The notes: generated from the sequence alone by a model not told the origin. A stretch of 64,000 nucleotides of DNA from Mucilaginibacter oryzae (GCF_003148845.1 NZ_QGHA01000009.1:1-64000); one strand, 5' to 3'; counted from the stretch's first letter, positions 17,969-26,893 are shown. Numbers and translations are program-made.

Positions 17969-18008
17969 AGAGGTTTGAGCTAAGACTAATCTCTTATCTC
18001 AAACCTCT
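17969..18008. repeat. Inverted repeat AGAGGTTTGAG / CTCAAACCTCT between rpoA and rplQ
   Basis: A perfect 11-bp inverted repeat (17969-17979 with 17998-18008), with the word ATCTCTTA repeated inside and after it. It ends 10 bp before the rpoA stop codon on the minus strand and could form a stem in the operon transcript, affecting rplQ levels. Confidence 0.6.
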
Positions 18009-18017
18009 AATCTCTTC

Positions 18018-19010
18018 TTATTCTTCGTCTAACTTAAATTTAGACAGGTTCATGCCAAAAGACAAGCCTTTTGATTTCACCAGGTCCTGAATCTCGGTTA
18101 ACGATTTTTTACCAAAATTTCTGAATTTCAGCATATCGGCAACATCGTACGATACCAGATCAGCAAGGCTGCGGATATCGGCAGCTTTTAAGCAGTTAAG
18201 GGCACGTACCGATAGGTCAAGATCAACCAGTTCGGTTTTAAGGATCTTGCGCATGTGCAGAATCTCTTCATCAACCTCTTTGGTTTCTTCTTTAGCCTGT
18301 GCTTCAAGCATCATGTTTTCATCGCTGAACAGCATGAAGTGCTGGATCAGGATCTTGGCTGCTTCTTTTAAAGCATCTTCAGGGTGGATCGAACCATCAG
18401 TGGCAATATCCAATACTAATTTTTCATAGTCGGTTTTTTGCTCAACACGATAGTTTTCGATAGTATATTTTACGTTTTTGATCGGCGTATAGATCGAATC
18501 GATAGCGATAACGCCAACATTAGCGTCAGGATTTTTATTTTCCTCGCTTGGTACGTAACCACGGCCTTTACCTACAGTAAGCTCAACTTCAAGCGTTACT
18601 GATGGGTCCATGTTGCAAAGTACCAGATCAGGATTTAATACAGTAAAGTTGTTTGAGAATTTAGTGATGTCTCCAGCTTTAAATGCATCCTGGCCATTTA
18701 CAATAACAAATATTTTCTCGCTGTCGCCAGATTCGCCTGTTTTCTTAAAACGAACTTGTTTAAGATTAAGGATGATCTCGGTTACGTCTTCAACAACACC
18801 CTTAATGGTTGAAAATTCGTGCGTAACTCCTGAAAAACGAACAGAAGTGATAGCAAAACCTTCAAGAGATGAAAGTAAGATACGACGCAGAGCATTACCA
18901 ATGGTTACACCGAAACCTGGTTCTAACGGACGAAATTCAAACGTACCATCAAAATCATTTGCTTTCTGCATGATAACCTTGTCTGGTTTTTGAAATGCTA
19001 AAATTGCCAT
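18018..19010 (-). CDS. RNA polymerase alpha subunit
   Basis: Scaffold of the RNA polymerase core; 330 residues, the usual size. The N-terminal dimerisation domain has FEFRPLEPGFGVTIGNALRR and LLSSLEGFAITSVRFSGVTH. The C-terminal domain (about 255-330) has the helix-hairpin-helix DNA/activator-binding region ALNCLKAADIRSLADLVSYD and FGKKSLTEIQ. It lies between rpsD and rplQ, the usual order. Confidence 0.98.
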   Translation of the reverse strand: MAILAFQKPDKVIMQKANDFDGTFEFRPLEPGFGVTIGNALRRILLSSLEGFAITSVRFSGVTHEFSTIKGVVEDVTEIILNLKQVRFKKTGESGDSEKIFVIVNGQDAFKAGDITKFSNNFTVLNPDLVLCNMDPSVTLEVELTVGKGRGYVPSEENKNPDANVGVIAIDSIYTPIKNVKYTIENYRVEQKTDYEKLVLDIATDGSIHPEDALKEAAKILIQHFMLFSDENMMLEAQAKEETKEVDEEILHMRKILKTELVDLDLSVRALNCLKAADIRSLADLVSYDVADMLKFRNFGKKSLTEIQDLVKSKGLSFGMNLSKFKLDEE

Positions 19011-19043
19011 TTATATCCTTTATTTATTGTTTACTTGATAATT

Positions 19044-19189
19044 GATTTGAGATATGGAATTTGAGATGCGAAACTTAGCTCCGGCGTAACAAACCAATAT
19101 TCAAACCCTTTTGTTTTTTTCTATATATACGAAAACCAGAAATGAGATTTGAAAAAACTTCCAAATCTCACATCTGATAGGCTCATATC
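19044..19189. repeat. Inverted pair of GATTTGAGAT-type words between rpsD and rpoA
   Basis: GATTTGAGATATGG and ATTTGAGATG at the left are answered by CAAATCTCACATCTG and GCTCATATCT at the right. The arms are imperfect. This fills most of the 179-bp gap inside the operon, and the right arm abuts the rpsD stop codon. Confidence 0.5.
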
Positions 19190-19798
19190 TTATTTAGAGT
19201 ACAACTCGACGATCAGGTTTTCCTTGATGTTTTCAGGAATTTCGTCGCGGTTAGGGTAGTTAAGGAACTTACCGGTTAAGGTATTTGCGTCCCACTCCAA
19301 CCAGCTGTATTTGTTGATTCTTCTGCCGGCTACCGAATTGGTGATGGCTTCTAATGATTTAGATTTTTCACGTACAGCTACCACGTCGCCTGCTTTTAAA
19401 GCGTATGAAGCGATGTTTACCACAGCACCGTTAACAGTGATATGTTTGTGGTTAACCAACTGACGGGCTGCCGAACGAGTAGGCGCGATACCTAAACGGA
19501 AAACAGCGTTATCTAAACGGGCTTCCAAAAATTTCAACAGGTTTTCACCGGTGATACCTTCTTTAGCTGATGCACGGTGAAAAAGGTTTTCGAACTGACG
19601 TTCCAATACACCGTAAGTATATTTTACTTTTTGTTTCTCTTGCAGCTGAGTAGAGTACTCAGATTGTTTGCCACGGCGTTTTGATGCACCATGCTGACCC
19701 GGAGGGTAGTTTTTACGTTCTAATGCTTTATCCGGACCGAAGATGGCTTCGCGGAAACGACGGGCAATTTTGGATTTTGGTCCTGTATATCTGGCCAT
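19190..19798 (-). CDS. 30S ribosomal protein S4
   Basis: Primary 16S rRNA-binding protein uS4, 202 residues. It opens with MARYTGPKSKIARRFREAIF, lacks the N-terminal zinc cysteines seen in some lineages, and carries the S4 RNA-binding domain (LEARLDNAVFRLGIAPTRSA, ARQLVNHKHITVNG) at about residues 90-150. Needed for translational accuracy and an early step of 30S assembly. Confidence 0.98.
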   Translation of the reverse strand: MARYTGPKSKIARRFREAIFGPDKALERKNYPPGQHGASKRRGKQSEYSTQLQEKQKVKYTYGVLERQFENLFHRASAKEGITGENLLKFLEARLDNAVFRLGIAPTRSAARQLVNHKHITVNGAVVNIASYALKAGDVVAVREKSKSLEAITNSVAGRRINKYSWLEWDANTLTGKFLNYPNRDEIPENIKENLIVELYSK

Positions 19799-19863
19799 TT
19801 TGTGTTGTTCTTAAAGTATCATGCAACCTGCAGCTGCAGAATCTTAGCTTTAAAATCTGTTAA

Positions 19864-20253
19864 TTAAACTCTTCTTCTTTTTGAAGGACGGCAACCGTTA
19901 TGCGGAAGCGGTGTAATATCTTTAATCGTAGTTACTTCGATACCTGCAGTTTGCAAAGTACGGATAGCAGACTCACGACCGGCACCTGGGCCTTTTACAA
20001 ACACCTCAACTTTACGCAAGCCTAAGTCGTAAGCAACTTTACCGCAATCGGCAGCAGCTTGTGAGGCAGCGTATGGAGTGTTCTTTTTTGAACCTTTGAA
20101 ACCCATTTTACCGGCAGACGACCATGAAATAGCCTGGCCTGTTTTATTGGTAAGGGTGATGATGATGTTGTTAAAAGTAGCATTGATGTGTGCTTCGCCG
20201 ACCGGCTCAATTACAACAATGCGTTTTTTGGTAACTTTTTTAGCTTTAGCCAT
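19864..20253 (-). CDS. 30S ribosomal protein S11
   Basis: Platform protein uS11, 129 residues, with a basic N-terminus (MAKAKKVTKKRIVV) and the conserved core HINATFNNIIITLTNKTGQ and VFVKGPGAGRESAIRTLQ. The C-terminus HNGCRPSKRRRV is the usual rRNA-contacting tail. 65 bp before rpsD and 141 bp after rpsM, in alpha-operon order. Confidence 0.98.
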   Translation of the reverse strand: MAKAKKVTKKRIVVIEPVGEAHINATFNNIIITLTNKTGQAISWSSAGKMGFKGSKKNTPYAASQAAADCGKVAYDLGLRKVEVFVKGPGAGRESAIRTLQTAGIEVTTIKDITPLPHNGCRPSKRRRV

Positions 20254-20341
20254 TTTTTTAATTATTGAATTAATGAATTACTGAATTAGCGAATAATCCG
20301 GACCCATTAATTATACTGTCAAATGAGGTAATCCTGATGCC

Positions 20342-20386
20342 TTAAAGGTTATTAAGCGGCAATAAGCCAACCGCTAACCTTTAACC
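20342..20386. repeat. Imperfect inverted repeat between rpsM and rpsK
   Basis: TTAAAGGTTATTAAGCGG is followed by CCGCTAACCTTTAA, pairing over 14 bases with a 4-base bulge. To its left are repeated GAATTA words (TTATTGAATTAATGAATTAC). It lies inside the operon. Confidence 0.5.
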
Positions 20387-20394
20387 ACCAATCA

Positions 20395-20772
20395 CTATTT
20401 AGTAGCTTTTTTCTTGTTAGCAACTGTTTTACGTTTACCTTTACGGGTACGTGAGTTGTTTTTAGTACGCTGACCACGTAATGGCAAACCTTTACGGTGA
20501 CGTGTACCACGGTAGCAACCAATATCCATCAAACGTTTAATGTTAAGCTGTACTTCTGAACGTAAAGCACCTTCAACTTTAATCTGATCGTTGATGATAC
20601 CACGTATAGCAGCTAACTGATCATCGGTCCAGTCTTGTACTTTGATATTTACGTCGATACCTGCTTCAGCTAAAATGCGTTGAGCTGTTGAGCGGCCGAT
20701 GCCGTAAATGTAAGTAAGTCCGATCTCTCCTCTTTTATTCTTTGGTAAATCAATACCTGAAATCCTTGCCAT
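20395..20772 (-). CDS. 30S ribosomal protein S13
   Basis: Head protein uS13, 125 residues. The N-terminal domain contains ISGIDLPKNKRGEIGLTYIY and the helix-two-turn-helix; the C-terminal extension (GTRHRKGLPLRGQRTKNNSR) is strongly basic and reaches the P-site tRNA. It is the first gene of the alpha-operon block, about 107 bp after rpmJ. Confidence 0.98.
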   Translation of the reverse strand: MARISGIDLPKNKRGEIGLTYIYGIGRSTAQRILAEAGIDVNIKVQDWTDDQLAAIRGIINDQIKVEGALRSEVQLNIKRLMDIGCYRGTRHRKGLPLRGQRTKNNSRTRKGKRKTVANKKKATK

Positions 20773-20780
20773 ATTTTTTA

Positions 20781-20857
20781 TTTAGTGATTTAGTGACTTA
20801 GTGATTGGGTGAGCCTTTGTGTTGATAAAAATCAGCAACTCACTAATTCACTAACTC
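20781..20857. repeat. Inverted pair of TTAGTGA words between rpmJ and rpsM
   Basis: TTTAGTGATTTAGTGACTTA is answered by CTCACTAATTCACTAACTC, giving an imperfect stem of about 20 bp across the 99-bp gap. Confidence 0.6.
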
Positions 20858-20871
20858 AAAATTAATTTTTC

Positions 20872-20988
20872 TTAGCCCTGGCGTTGTTTAAACTTCGGGT
20901 TCTTTTTGTTAATAACGTAAAGTTTCCCGTTGCGGCGGATGATTTTGCAATCTGCGCTGCGTTTTTTGATGGATGCTCTAACTTTCAT
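20872..20988 (-). CDS. 50S ribosomal protein L36
   Basis: A 38-residue gene read by hand from the minus strand: ATG at 20988-20986, TAA at 20874-20872. It begins MKVRASIKKRSADCKIIRR and ends KFKQRQG, matching bL36. Only one (Cys14) of the four zinc ligands of the classic form is kept, so this is the zinc-free type. It starts 4 bp after the infA stop. Confidence 0.95.
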   Translation of the reverse strand: MKVRASIKKRSADCKIIRRNGKLYVINKKNPKFKQRQG

Positions 20989-20992
20989 CTTT

Positions 20993-21211
20993 TTATTTAT
21001 ATCTATAGGTTATTCTACCCTTTGTTAAATCGTACGGACTCATCTCCAGTTTCACCCTGTCGCCAGGAAGAATTTTGATGTAGTGCATGCGCATTTTACC
21101 GGATATGTGCGCTATAATCTCATGACCATTTTCAAGTTCAACACGAAACATTGCGTTTGACAATGCCTCCCTAATTGTACCGTCCTGCTCAATCGAAGAT
21201 TGTTTAGCCAT
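20993..21211 (-). CDS. Translation initiation factor IF-1
   Basis: A 72-residue OB-fold protein that occupies the ribosomal A site during initiation. Conserved core: DGTIREALSNAMFRVELENG, HISGKMRMHYIKILPGDRVK and the tail SPYDLTKGRITYRYK. It sits between map and rpmJ, the usual Bacteroidota order. Confidence 0.98.
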   Translation of the reverse strand: MAKQSSIEQDGTIREALSNAMFRVELENGHEIIAHISGKMRMHYIKILPGDRVKLEMSPYDLTKGRITYRYK

Positions 21212-21275
21212 ATTTTACTGATTATTACTTAATTATCCGCCCTAAAACCGGGATGCAAAATTAATAAAAAATTAT

Positions 21276-22067
21276 TTAATTATTATTTTTTTCTTTTAAA
21301 ACATTTTCTACGTATTCAAACGTCGATAAAATGTCGGGTTTACCCTTTCCTACCGCTACAGTATGCTCATAGTGGGCGCTTGGCTTCTTATCAACGGTTG
21401 ATACCGTCCAACCATCATCCCAAAACTTAACACCGGCACGGCCTGCGTTAATCATCGGCTCAATGGCTATTACCATACCTTCTTCAAGTTTGGTGCCTGA
21501 TCCGCGCTTACCGTAATTGGGTACTTCGGGTTTTTCGTGTAACTGCCTGCCCACGCCATGCCCAACCAGTTCTTTTACCACGCCAAATCCATTTTTCTCT
21601 GCATGCTCCTGCACCGCGTAACCGATATCGCCTATGCGCATCCCGGCTACCGCTTTTTCAACGCCAAGCTTTAAACACTCCTGCGTAACACGCATCAGCT
21701 TCTTCACTTCGTCGCTCACCTCGCCAATGGCAAAGGTGTAGGCCGAATCGCCCACGTATTTGTTCAGTACCACCCCGCAATCAACCGATACCAGGTCGCC
21801 TTCCTTCAGAATATATTTGCCGGGGAAACCGTGTACTACCTGATCGTTAAGTGAGATACAGAGAGAATATGGAAATCCGTGATAATTTAAAAAGGCTGGA
21901 ATGCCCCCATTATCACGGATAAAAGTTTCAGCAAGCCTGTCGAGTTCAATGGTTGATACTCCCGGTCCTATAACCTTTGCAATTTCGGCATGGGTTTTTG
22001 AAACCAGCAGGGAACTTGCCCTGATCAACTCAATTTCCTCGGCAGACTTGTAAATAATTTTCGACAT
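21276..22067 (-). CDS. Type I methionine aminopeptidase
   Basis: Removes the initiator methionine from new proteins. 263 residues. Substrate His in NYHGFPYSLCIS (about residue 82); metal ligands in SVDCGVVLNKYVGDSAYTFA (Asp pair), GHGVGRQLHEKP (His), AIEPMI (Glu) and HYEHTVAV with the final Glu just before HTV. No N-terminal zinc-finger extension, as expected for a bacterial type Ia enzyme. It starts 3 bp after the secY stop, so it belongs to the operon. Confidence 0.96.
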   Translation of the reverse strand: MSKIIYKSAEEIELIRASSLLVSKTHAEIAKVIGPGVSTIELDRLAETFIRDNGGIPAFLNYHGFPYSLCISLNDQVVHGFPGKYILKEGDLVSVDCGVVLNKYVGDSAYTFAIGEVSDEVKKLMRVTQECLKLGVEKAVAGMRIGDIGYAVQEHAEKNGFGVVKELVGHGVGRQLHEKPEVPNYGKRGSGTKLEEGMVIAIEPMINAGRAGVKFWDDGWTVSTVDKKPSAHYEHTVAVGKGKPDILSTFEYVENVLKEKNNN

Positions 22068-22070
22068 GTT

Positions 22071-23414
22071 TTAGATGGCTGTCGGGGTTGTTCCGGCAGC
22101 TGCAGGCATAGCTGTACGTCCTTTAATACGCCCGGTTTTCATCAAACCATCGTAATGGCGCATCAACAGGTGGCTTTCAATCTGCTGTAAGGTATCCAGC
22201 ACAACACCTACAAGGATAATGAGCGATGTACCGCCGAAAAACCTTGCAAATATCGGTGATATGCCAACCAAACTTGCAAATGCAGGTATGATAGCTATGA
22301 TAGCCAAAAATACCGAACCTGGTAAAGTAATCCTTGATATTACGGCGTCAATAAAATCGGCTGTGCTTTTGCCTGGTTTAATGCCCGGTATAAAACCACC
22401 GTTCTTTTTCATATCGTCAGCCATCTGGTTAGGGTTAACTGTAATAGCTGTATAGAAATAAGTGAACAGGATGATCAGGATACCGAACAACAGGTTATGC
22501 TGCCATGAATTATAGTTAGCCAAAGCAATCAGGATCCCGTTTGATGAAATGTTGGGGAAAAACTGCGATACCGTTTGCGGAATAAACATCAATGCCTGGG
22601 CAAAAATGATAGGCATTACACCTGCAGCATTTACCTTTAAAGGTATATACTGGCGCACGCCGCCATATTGTTTATTACCTACAATACGTTTTGCGTATTG
22701 AACCGATATTTTACGTGTTCCCTGTACAATCAGGATAGTAAACATTACCACGCCTATAAGCGCCACAATCTCCACAATAAAACCAATTAAACCGCCGGCA
22801 CCGCTGTTACGCGCAACAAACTCAGTACCGAAAGCACCTGGTAACTGGGCGATGATACCCACCATGATGATCAGCGAAATACCGTTGCCTATACCTTTAT
22901 CGGTAATTTTTTCACCAAGCCACATTACAAATAATGTACCGGCTGTTAATACGAAGGTATTAACGATGATGAATGTAAACGGATCTGTTATCGTCCTGGC
23001 ATCAACCGGAACCTGTGATTTAACGTAAGCGATAGCCTGTAAAAACGTAATACCTATGGTAAGGTAACGCGTCCATTGGTTAAGTTTGTTACGACCGCTT
23101 TCACCTTCCTTTTGCAATTTGGTGAAATAAGGTACGGCAATGCCCAGCAGTTGCACCACAATTGAAGCCGAAATGTAAGGCATTACACCTAACGCGAAAA
23201 TAGAGGAACGTGAAAACGATCCTCCCGCAAACATATTCAGCAATCCTATTAATCCTTCTGCTTTTTGGCTTGATACCGATGAGTAGTTAACACCCGGTAA
23301 AATTACGTATGAGCCTACACGATATATTAGAAGAAACAGGAGCGTATTAATAATACGCACCCTTAAATCTTCGATTTTCCAGATATTGGATAATGTGGTG
23401 AAAAATTTCTTCAT
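22071..23414 (-). CDS. Protein translocase subunit SecY
   Basis: Central channel of the Sec translocon in the inner membrane; 447 residues with ten hydrophobic segments. Conserved stretches include ALGVMPYISASIVVQLL (after TM1 and the plug region), GIGNGISLIIM, and the cytoplasmic loop NPNQMADDMKKNGGFIPGIK that contacts ribosome and SecA. It starts 5 bp after rplO. secE and secG are not in the window. Confidence 0.97.
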   Translation of the reverse strand: MKKFFTTLSNIWKIEDLRVRIINTLLFLLIYRVGSYVILPGVNYSSVSSQKAEGLIGLLNMFAGGSFSRSSIFALGVMPYISASIVVQLLGIAVPYFTKLQKEGESGRNKLNQWTRYLTIGITFLQAIAYVKSQVPVDARTITDPFTFIIVNTFVLTAGTLFVMWLGEKITDKGIGNGISLIIMVGIIAQLPGAFGTEFVARNSGAGGLIGFIVEIVALIGVVMFTILIVQGTRKISVQYAKRIVGNKQYGGVRQYIPLKVNAAGVMPIIFAQALMFIPQTVSQFFPNISSNGILIALANYNSWQHNLLFGILIILFTYFYTAITVNPNQMADDMKKNGGFIPGIKPGKSTADFIDAVISRITLPGSVFLAIIAIIPAFASLVGISPIFARFFGGTSLIILVGVVLDTLQQIESHLLMRHYDGLMKTGRIKGRTAMPAAAGTTPTAI

Positions 23415-23419
23415 TGAAA

Positions 23420-23866
23420 TTATAACTTAACAATGGTACCACCTGCTGCTTCGATAGCTTTTTGAGCTGTAGCAGTAAATGCATGTGCTTTAACCTCTAC
23501 TTTGGCAGTAAGCTCGCCGCGGCCCAGGATCTTAACCTGGTCGTTGCGTGAAGCCAAACCGTGCTCTTTCAAAGTTTCCAGATCCACTACGGTAAGTGAA
23601 TATTTGGTAACCAGATCCTGAAGTACGTCAAGGTTTACACCGGTGTACTCAACACGGTTAGGGTTTTTAAAGCCAACTTTAGGCACACGGCGCTGTAAAG
23701 GCATCTGACCGCCTTCAAAGCCCACTTTAGTGCTGGTGCCCGAACGTGAACCGGCGCCTTTGTGGCCACGGGTTGACGTACCACCACGGCCAGAACCTGT
23801 ACCACGGCCAATACGTTTTCTATTTTTGGTTGAACCTTCTGCAGGTTTTAAATTACTTAAATTCAT
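23420..23866 (-). CDS. 50S ribosomal protein L15
   Basis: Protein uL15 of the large subunit. The upstream in-frame ATG at 23884 would add MKIFNI; I choose the ATG at 23866 because MNLSNLKPAEGSTKNRKRIG is the conserved N-terminus, 4 bp after the rpmD stop. The Gly/Arg-rich N-terminal tail (GRGTGSGRGGTSTRGHKGAG) threads into rRNA and the folded C-terminal domain follows. 148 residues. Confidence 0.95.
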   Translation of the reverse strand: MNLSNLKPAEGSTKNRKRIGRGTGSGRGGTSTRGHKGAGSRSGTSTKVGFEGGQMPLQRRVPKVGFKNPNRVEYTGVNLDVLQDLVTKYSLTVVDLETLKEHGLASRNDQVKILGRGELTAKVEVKAHAFTATAQKAIEAAGGTIVKL

Positions 23867-23870
23867 GATA

Positions 23871-24050
23871 TTAAATATTTTCAACCGCTACCAGGTGGTT
23901 CACTTTCCTAACCATCCCAACTATAGCAGGTGTAGCCTCAACTTCCACACTGTGGTTAATTTTACGCAAGCCTAAAGCTTCGATTGTTTTTTTCTGGCGT
24001 TCCGTTCTGTCGATCACGCTCTTAATCTGTGTTATTTTGATCTTAGCCAT
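23871..24050 (-). CDS. 50S ribosomal protein L30
   Basis: A short gene read by hand on the minus strand: ATG at 24050-24048, stop at 23873-23871, 59 residues. It begins MAKIKITQIKSVIDRTERQK and continues with TIEALGLRKINHSVEVE and AIVGMVRKVNHLV, the uL30 pattern. It lies 6 bp after rpsE and 4 bp before rplO. Confidence 0.96.
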   Translation of the reverse strand: MAKIKITQIKSVIDRTERQKKTIEALGLRKINHSVEVEATPAIVGMVRKVNHLVAVENI

Positions 24051-24056
24051 GACTGA

Positions 24057-24575
24057 TTATCCGTTAAAAACTTTACCTAAACTAATACCGCGCTGTTGTG
24101 CTACTGTATTGGCATCACGTAACTGGGCTAATGCCGATACGGTTGCTTTTACCACGTTGTGCGGATTTGATGAACCTTTTGATTTTGCCAATACGTTGTG
24201 GATACCGGCCGACTCTAATACGGCACGCATCGCACCACCTGCAATTACACCGGTACCGTTAGCAGCTGGTTTAATGAAAACAAAACCACCGCTAAATTTA
24301 CCAATTTGTTCGTGAGGTACGGTTCCGTTAATTACCGGAACTTTTACCAGGTTCTTTTTAGCATCATCAATGCCTTTTGCAATAGCTTCAGTTACCTCTT
24401 TAGCTTTACCTAAGCCGTAACCTACAACACCGTTTTCATCACCTACTACCACAATGGCAGAGAAGCTGAAAGTACGGCCGCCTTTGGTTACTTTGGCAAC
24501 ACGCTGTATGCTTACCAAGCGGTCTTTCAATTCGATCTCGCTTGTTTTTACTCTTTTTATGTTGATTGTCGACAT
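24057..24575 (-). CDS. 30S ribosomal protein S5
   Basis: Protein uS5, 172 residues: double-stranded RNA-binding-like N-terminal domain (ELKDRLVSIQRVAKVTKGGR, the loop linked to spectinomycin sensitivity and fidelity) and the C-terminal domain with GSSNPHNVVKATVSALAQLR. Operon spacing is 12 bp from rplR and 6 bp to rpmD. Confidence 0.98.
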   Translation of the reverse strand: MSTINIKRVKTSEIELKDRLVSIQRVAKVTKGGRTFSFSAIVVVGDENGVVGYGLGKAKEVTEAIAKGIDDAKKNLVKVPVINGTVPHEQIGKFSGGFVFIKPAANGTGVIAGGAMRAVLESAGIHNVLAKSKGSSNPHNVVKATVSALAQLRDANTVAQQRGISLGKVFNG

Positions 24576-24587
24576 TTCTCTGTTCGA

Positions 24588-24938
24588 TTAAAAGTTTAAA
24601 CCACCTTCACGTGCACCTTCTGCCAATGATTTAACACGGCCGTGGTACAAGTAACCGTTCCTGTCAAAAACCACATCTTTAATACCTGCAGCAAGCGCTT
24701 TCTGGGCTACCAGTTTGCCTACAGCTACCGATTGATCTGATTTTGAACCATTAGCTGCAAAATCTTTTGATAAAGATGATGCTGAAACTAATGTTTTACC
24801 GGCAACATCGTCAATGATCTGCGCATAAATTCCTTTATTGCTCCTAAATACTGACAGGCGGGGACGCTCTGCTGAACCCGAAAGGCGTTTCCTGATGCCT
24901 TTTTTAATCCTGTCTCTTCTTGATAATTTAGCTCCCAT
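24588..24938 (-). CDS. 50S ribosomal protein L18
   Basis: 5S rRNA-binding protein uL18, 116 residues, starting MGAKLSRRDRIKKGIRKRLS and containing RPRLSVFRSNKGIYAQIIDD and DRNGYLYHGRVKSLAEGARE. It lies between rplF (5 bp) and rpsE (12 bp). Confidence 0.98.
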   Translation of the reverse strand: MGAKLSRRDRIKKGIRKRLSGSAERPRLSVFRSNKGIYAQIIDDVAGKTLVSASSLSKDFAANGSKSDQSVAVGKLVAQKALAAGIKDVVFDRNGYLYHGRVKSLAEGAREGGLNF

Positions 24939-24943
24939 GACGA

Positions 24944-25501
24944 TTATTTTTTAGATGCTGATTTACCTGCTTTTCTTCTCAAAATCTCGCCTGCAAACTT
25001 GATACCTTTACCTTTGTAAGGCTCTGGAGCACGTAACGAACGGATTTTAGCTGCCACCTGGCCAATCAACTGTTTGTCGATCGATTCGAGGATGATGGTT
25101 GGGTTTTTACCCTTATCAGCAGTGGTTGTAACTTTAATTTCCTGCGGTAATTCAAATACATAGTGGTGAGAGTAACCCAACACTAAATCTAAAGTATTAC
25201 CTGTATTGGTAGCGCGGTAACCTACACCCACTAATTCCTGGGTTACTTTATAACCTTCGGTTACGCCAATTACCATGTTGTTTAAAAGCGCGCGGTATAA
25301 ACCGTGTAACGCTTTATGACGTTTTTGATCAGACGGGCGCTGAACCAGCAGCTGGCCATCTTCCTGTGCAATAGTGATATCGCTATCAACCGCTTGCTCT
25401 AACTGTCCTTTAGGGCCTTTTACAGTAACAACATTATCTGCTGATACGGTAACGGTTACTCCCTGCGGCAGTGCTATCGGTGCTTTTCCTACTCTTGACA
25501 T
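24944..25501 (-). CDS. 50S ribosomal protein L6
   Basis: Protein uL6 near the factor-binding centre, 185 residues with two similar halves. The N-terminus MSRVGKAPIALPQGVTVTVS and the C-terminal signature PEPYKGKGIKFAGEILRRKA are diagnostic. 18 bp after rpsH. Confidence 0.98.
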   Translation of the reverse strand: MSRVGKAPIALPQGVTVTVSADNVVTVKGPKGQLEQAVDSDITIAQEDGQLLVQRPSDQKRHKALHGLYRALLNNMVIGVTEGYKVTQELVGVGYRATNTGNTLDLVLGYSHHYVFELPQEIKVTTTADKGKNPTIILESIDKQLIGQVAAKIRSLRAPEPYKGKGIKFAGEILRRKAGKSASKK

Positions 25502-25519
25502 TGCTTTAAATTTCTCCTA

Positions 25520-25918
25520 TTAATAAACGTAGCATAAAACCTCACCGCCTACATTTTGCTGACGGGCTTCTTTATCAGACATAACGCCTTTAGAAGTTGA
25601 CAGGATGGCGATTCCTAAACCATTTAATACGCGCGGCATGTTTTCCATACCTGCATATTTCCTCAAACCTGGTTTACTTACGCGTGAGATGCTGCGGATA
25701 GCAGAAACTTTAGTTATCGGGTGGTATTTCAAAGCAACTTTGATGCTGCCTTGCGGACCATTTTCCTCAAACTTGTAATTAGCGATGTAACCTTTGTCGA
25801 AAAGCACCTTGGTGATTTCCTTTTTCAGATTTGATGCAGGAATTTCAACAACCCTATGGTTGGCTTTAATAGCATTCCTTACTCTTGTAAGATAATCTGC
25901 GATTGGATCTGTATTCAT
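25520..25918 (-). CDS. 30S ribosomal protein S8
   Basis: Central-domain 16S rRNA-binding protein uS8, 132 residues; in E. coli it also represses the spc operon, so it may have a feedback role here (not shown). Conserved start MNTDPIADYLTRVRNAIKAN and C-terminal signature GLGIAILSTSKGVMSDKEAR. Confidence 0.98.
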   Translation of the reverse strand: MNTDPIADYLTRVRNAIKANHRVVEIPASNLKKEITKVLFDKGYIANYKFEENGPQGSIKVALKYHPITKVSAIRSISRVSKPGLRKYAGMENMPRVLNGLGIAILSTSKGVMSDKEARQQNVGGEVLCYVY

Positions 25919-26001
25919 TTTATTGGGTTATGATGGTGGTTTCCTTCCGGTAACATCCCGGGCGACCTTCCATCGGTTAATTCATTCATTTAGAGCTCAA
26001 T

Positions 26002-26067
26002 GCATAAAGCAAAAAGCCTAAAGCTTTTACGCCTTACGCTTTTCGCCTTTTGCTTTCAGCTTTTTGC
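26002..26067. repeat. Inverted pair of AAAGCAAAAAGCC words between rpsN and rpsH
   Basis: CATAAAGCAAAAAGCCTAAA is answered by CGCTTTTCGCC, TTTTGCTTTC and AGCTTTTTGC, an imperfect stem that ends exactly at the rpsN stop codon. It lies in a 149-bp gap inside the operon. Confidence 0.55.
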
Positions 26068-26337
26068 TTACCAGCTTGCTTTTTTTACTCCCGGGATTTT
26101 GCCTTCAAGAGCCATTTCACGGAATGTAACACGTGAGATGCCAAACTGACGCATATAACCACGAGGGCGGCCGGTTAACTTGCAACGGTTGTGCAGTTTT
26201 ACCGGTGATGATGCTTTTGGTAATTTATCTAAAGCTGCGTAATCGCCTGCCTCTTTTAAAGCAGCCCTTTTCTCAGCATATTTAGCTACTAATTTTGCGC
26301 GCTTTACTTCACGTGCTTTTACACCTTCTTTAGCCAT
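26068..26337 (-). CDS. 30S ribosomal protein S14
   Basis: Protein uS14, long zinc-free form, 89 residues: no CxxC pairs, with the basic core LHNRCKLTGRPRGYMRQFGI. An in-frame ATG at 26367 exists inside rplE, but MAKEGVKAREVKRAKLVAKY at 26337 is the conserved N-terminus. This start overlaps the rplE stop by 8 bp (ATGGCTAA), implying coupled translation. Confidence 0.95.
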   Translation of the reverse strand: MAKEGVKAREVKRAKLVAKYAEKRAALKEAGDYAALDKLPKASSPVKLHNRCKLTGRPRGYMRQFGISRVTFREMALEGKIPGVKKASW

Positions 26338-26893
26338 TGCTATTTTGATTTTTAAATGGTAAACCAAATTGTTTCAACAACTCCAATGCTTCAACATCGT
26401 TTGTTGCGGAGGTTACAAAGGTAATATCCATACCTTGAATTTTATTGATTTTATCAATGTTTATTTCAGGGAAGATAATTTGCTCTGTAATACCTAAAGT
26501 ATAGTTGCCGCGGCCGTCAAAACCTTTATCATTGATGCCTTTGAAATCACGGATACGTGGCAAGGCAACAGCGATCAAACGATCCAGAAACTCATACATG
26601 GTATTATCGCGTAAAGTAACACGTACGCCTACCGGCATATTTTTACGCAATTTGAAGTTTGAGATATCTTTTTTAGATTTTGAAGATACTGCCTGCTGAC
26701 CGGTAATGGTAGTTAACTCATTGATGGTGTTCTCGATCAGTTTTTTATCGGTAGTAGCACCGCCAACACCCTGGTTAATGGCAATTTTCTGCAACTTAGG
26801 AACCTGCATTACGCTTTTGTACTGAAATTTATCTTTCAGCGCGGTACGGATTTCCTCTTTGTATTTCGATTTTAATCTTGGTACGTAAGTCAT
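26330..26893 (-). CDS. 50S ribosomal protein L5
   Basis: 5S rRNA-associated protein uL5 that contacts P-site tRNA; 187 residues. Conserved features: VPKLQKIAINQGVGGATTDK near the N-terminus, LRKNMPVGVRVTLRDNTMYE, and the C-terminal FVTSATNDVEALELLKQFGL. The start abuts rplX by one shared base; the stop overlaps rpsN by 8 bp. Confidence 0.98.
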   Translation of the reverse strand: MTYVPRLKSKYKEEIRTALKDKFQYKSVMQVPKLQKIAINQGVGGATTDKKLIENTINELTTITGQQAVSSKSKKDISNFKLRKNMPVGVRVTLRDNTMYEFLDRLIAVALPRIRDFKGINDKGFDGRGNYTLGITEQIIFPEINIDKINKIQGMDITFVTSATNDVEALELLKQFGLPFKNQNSNG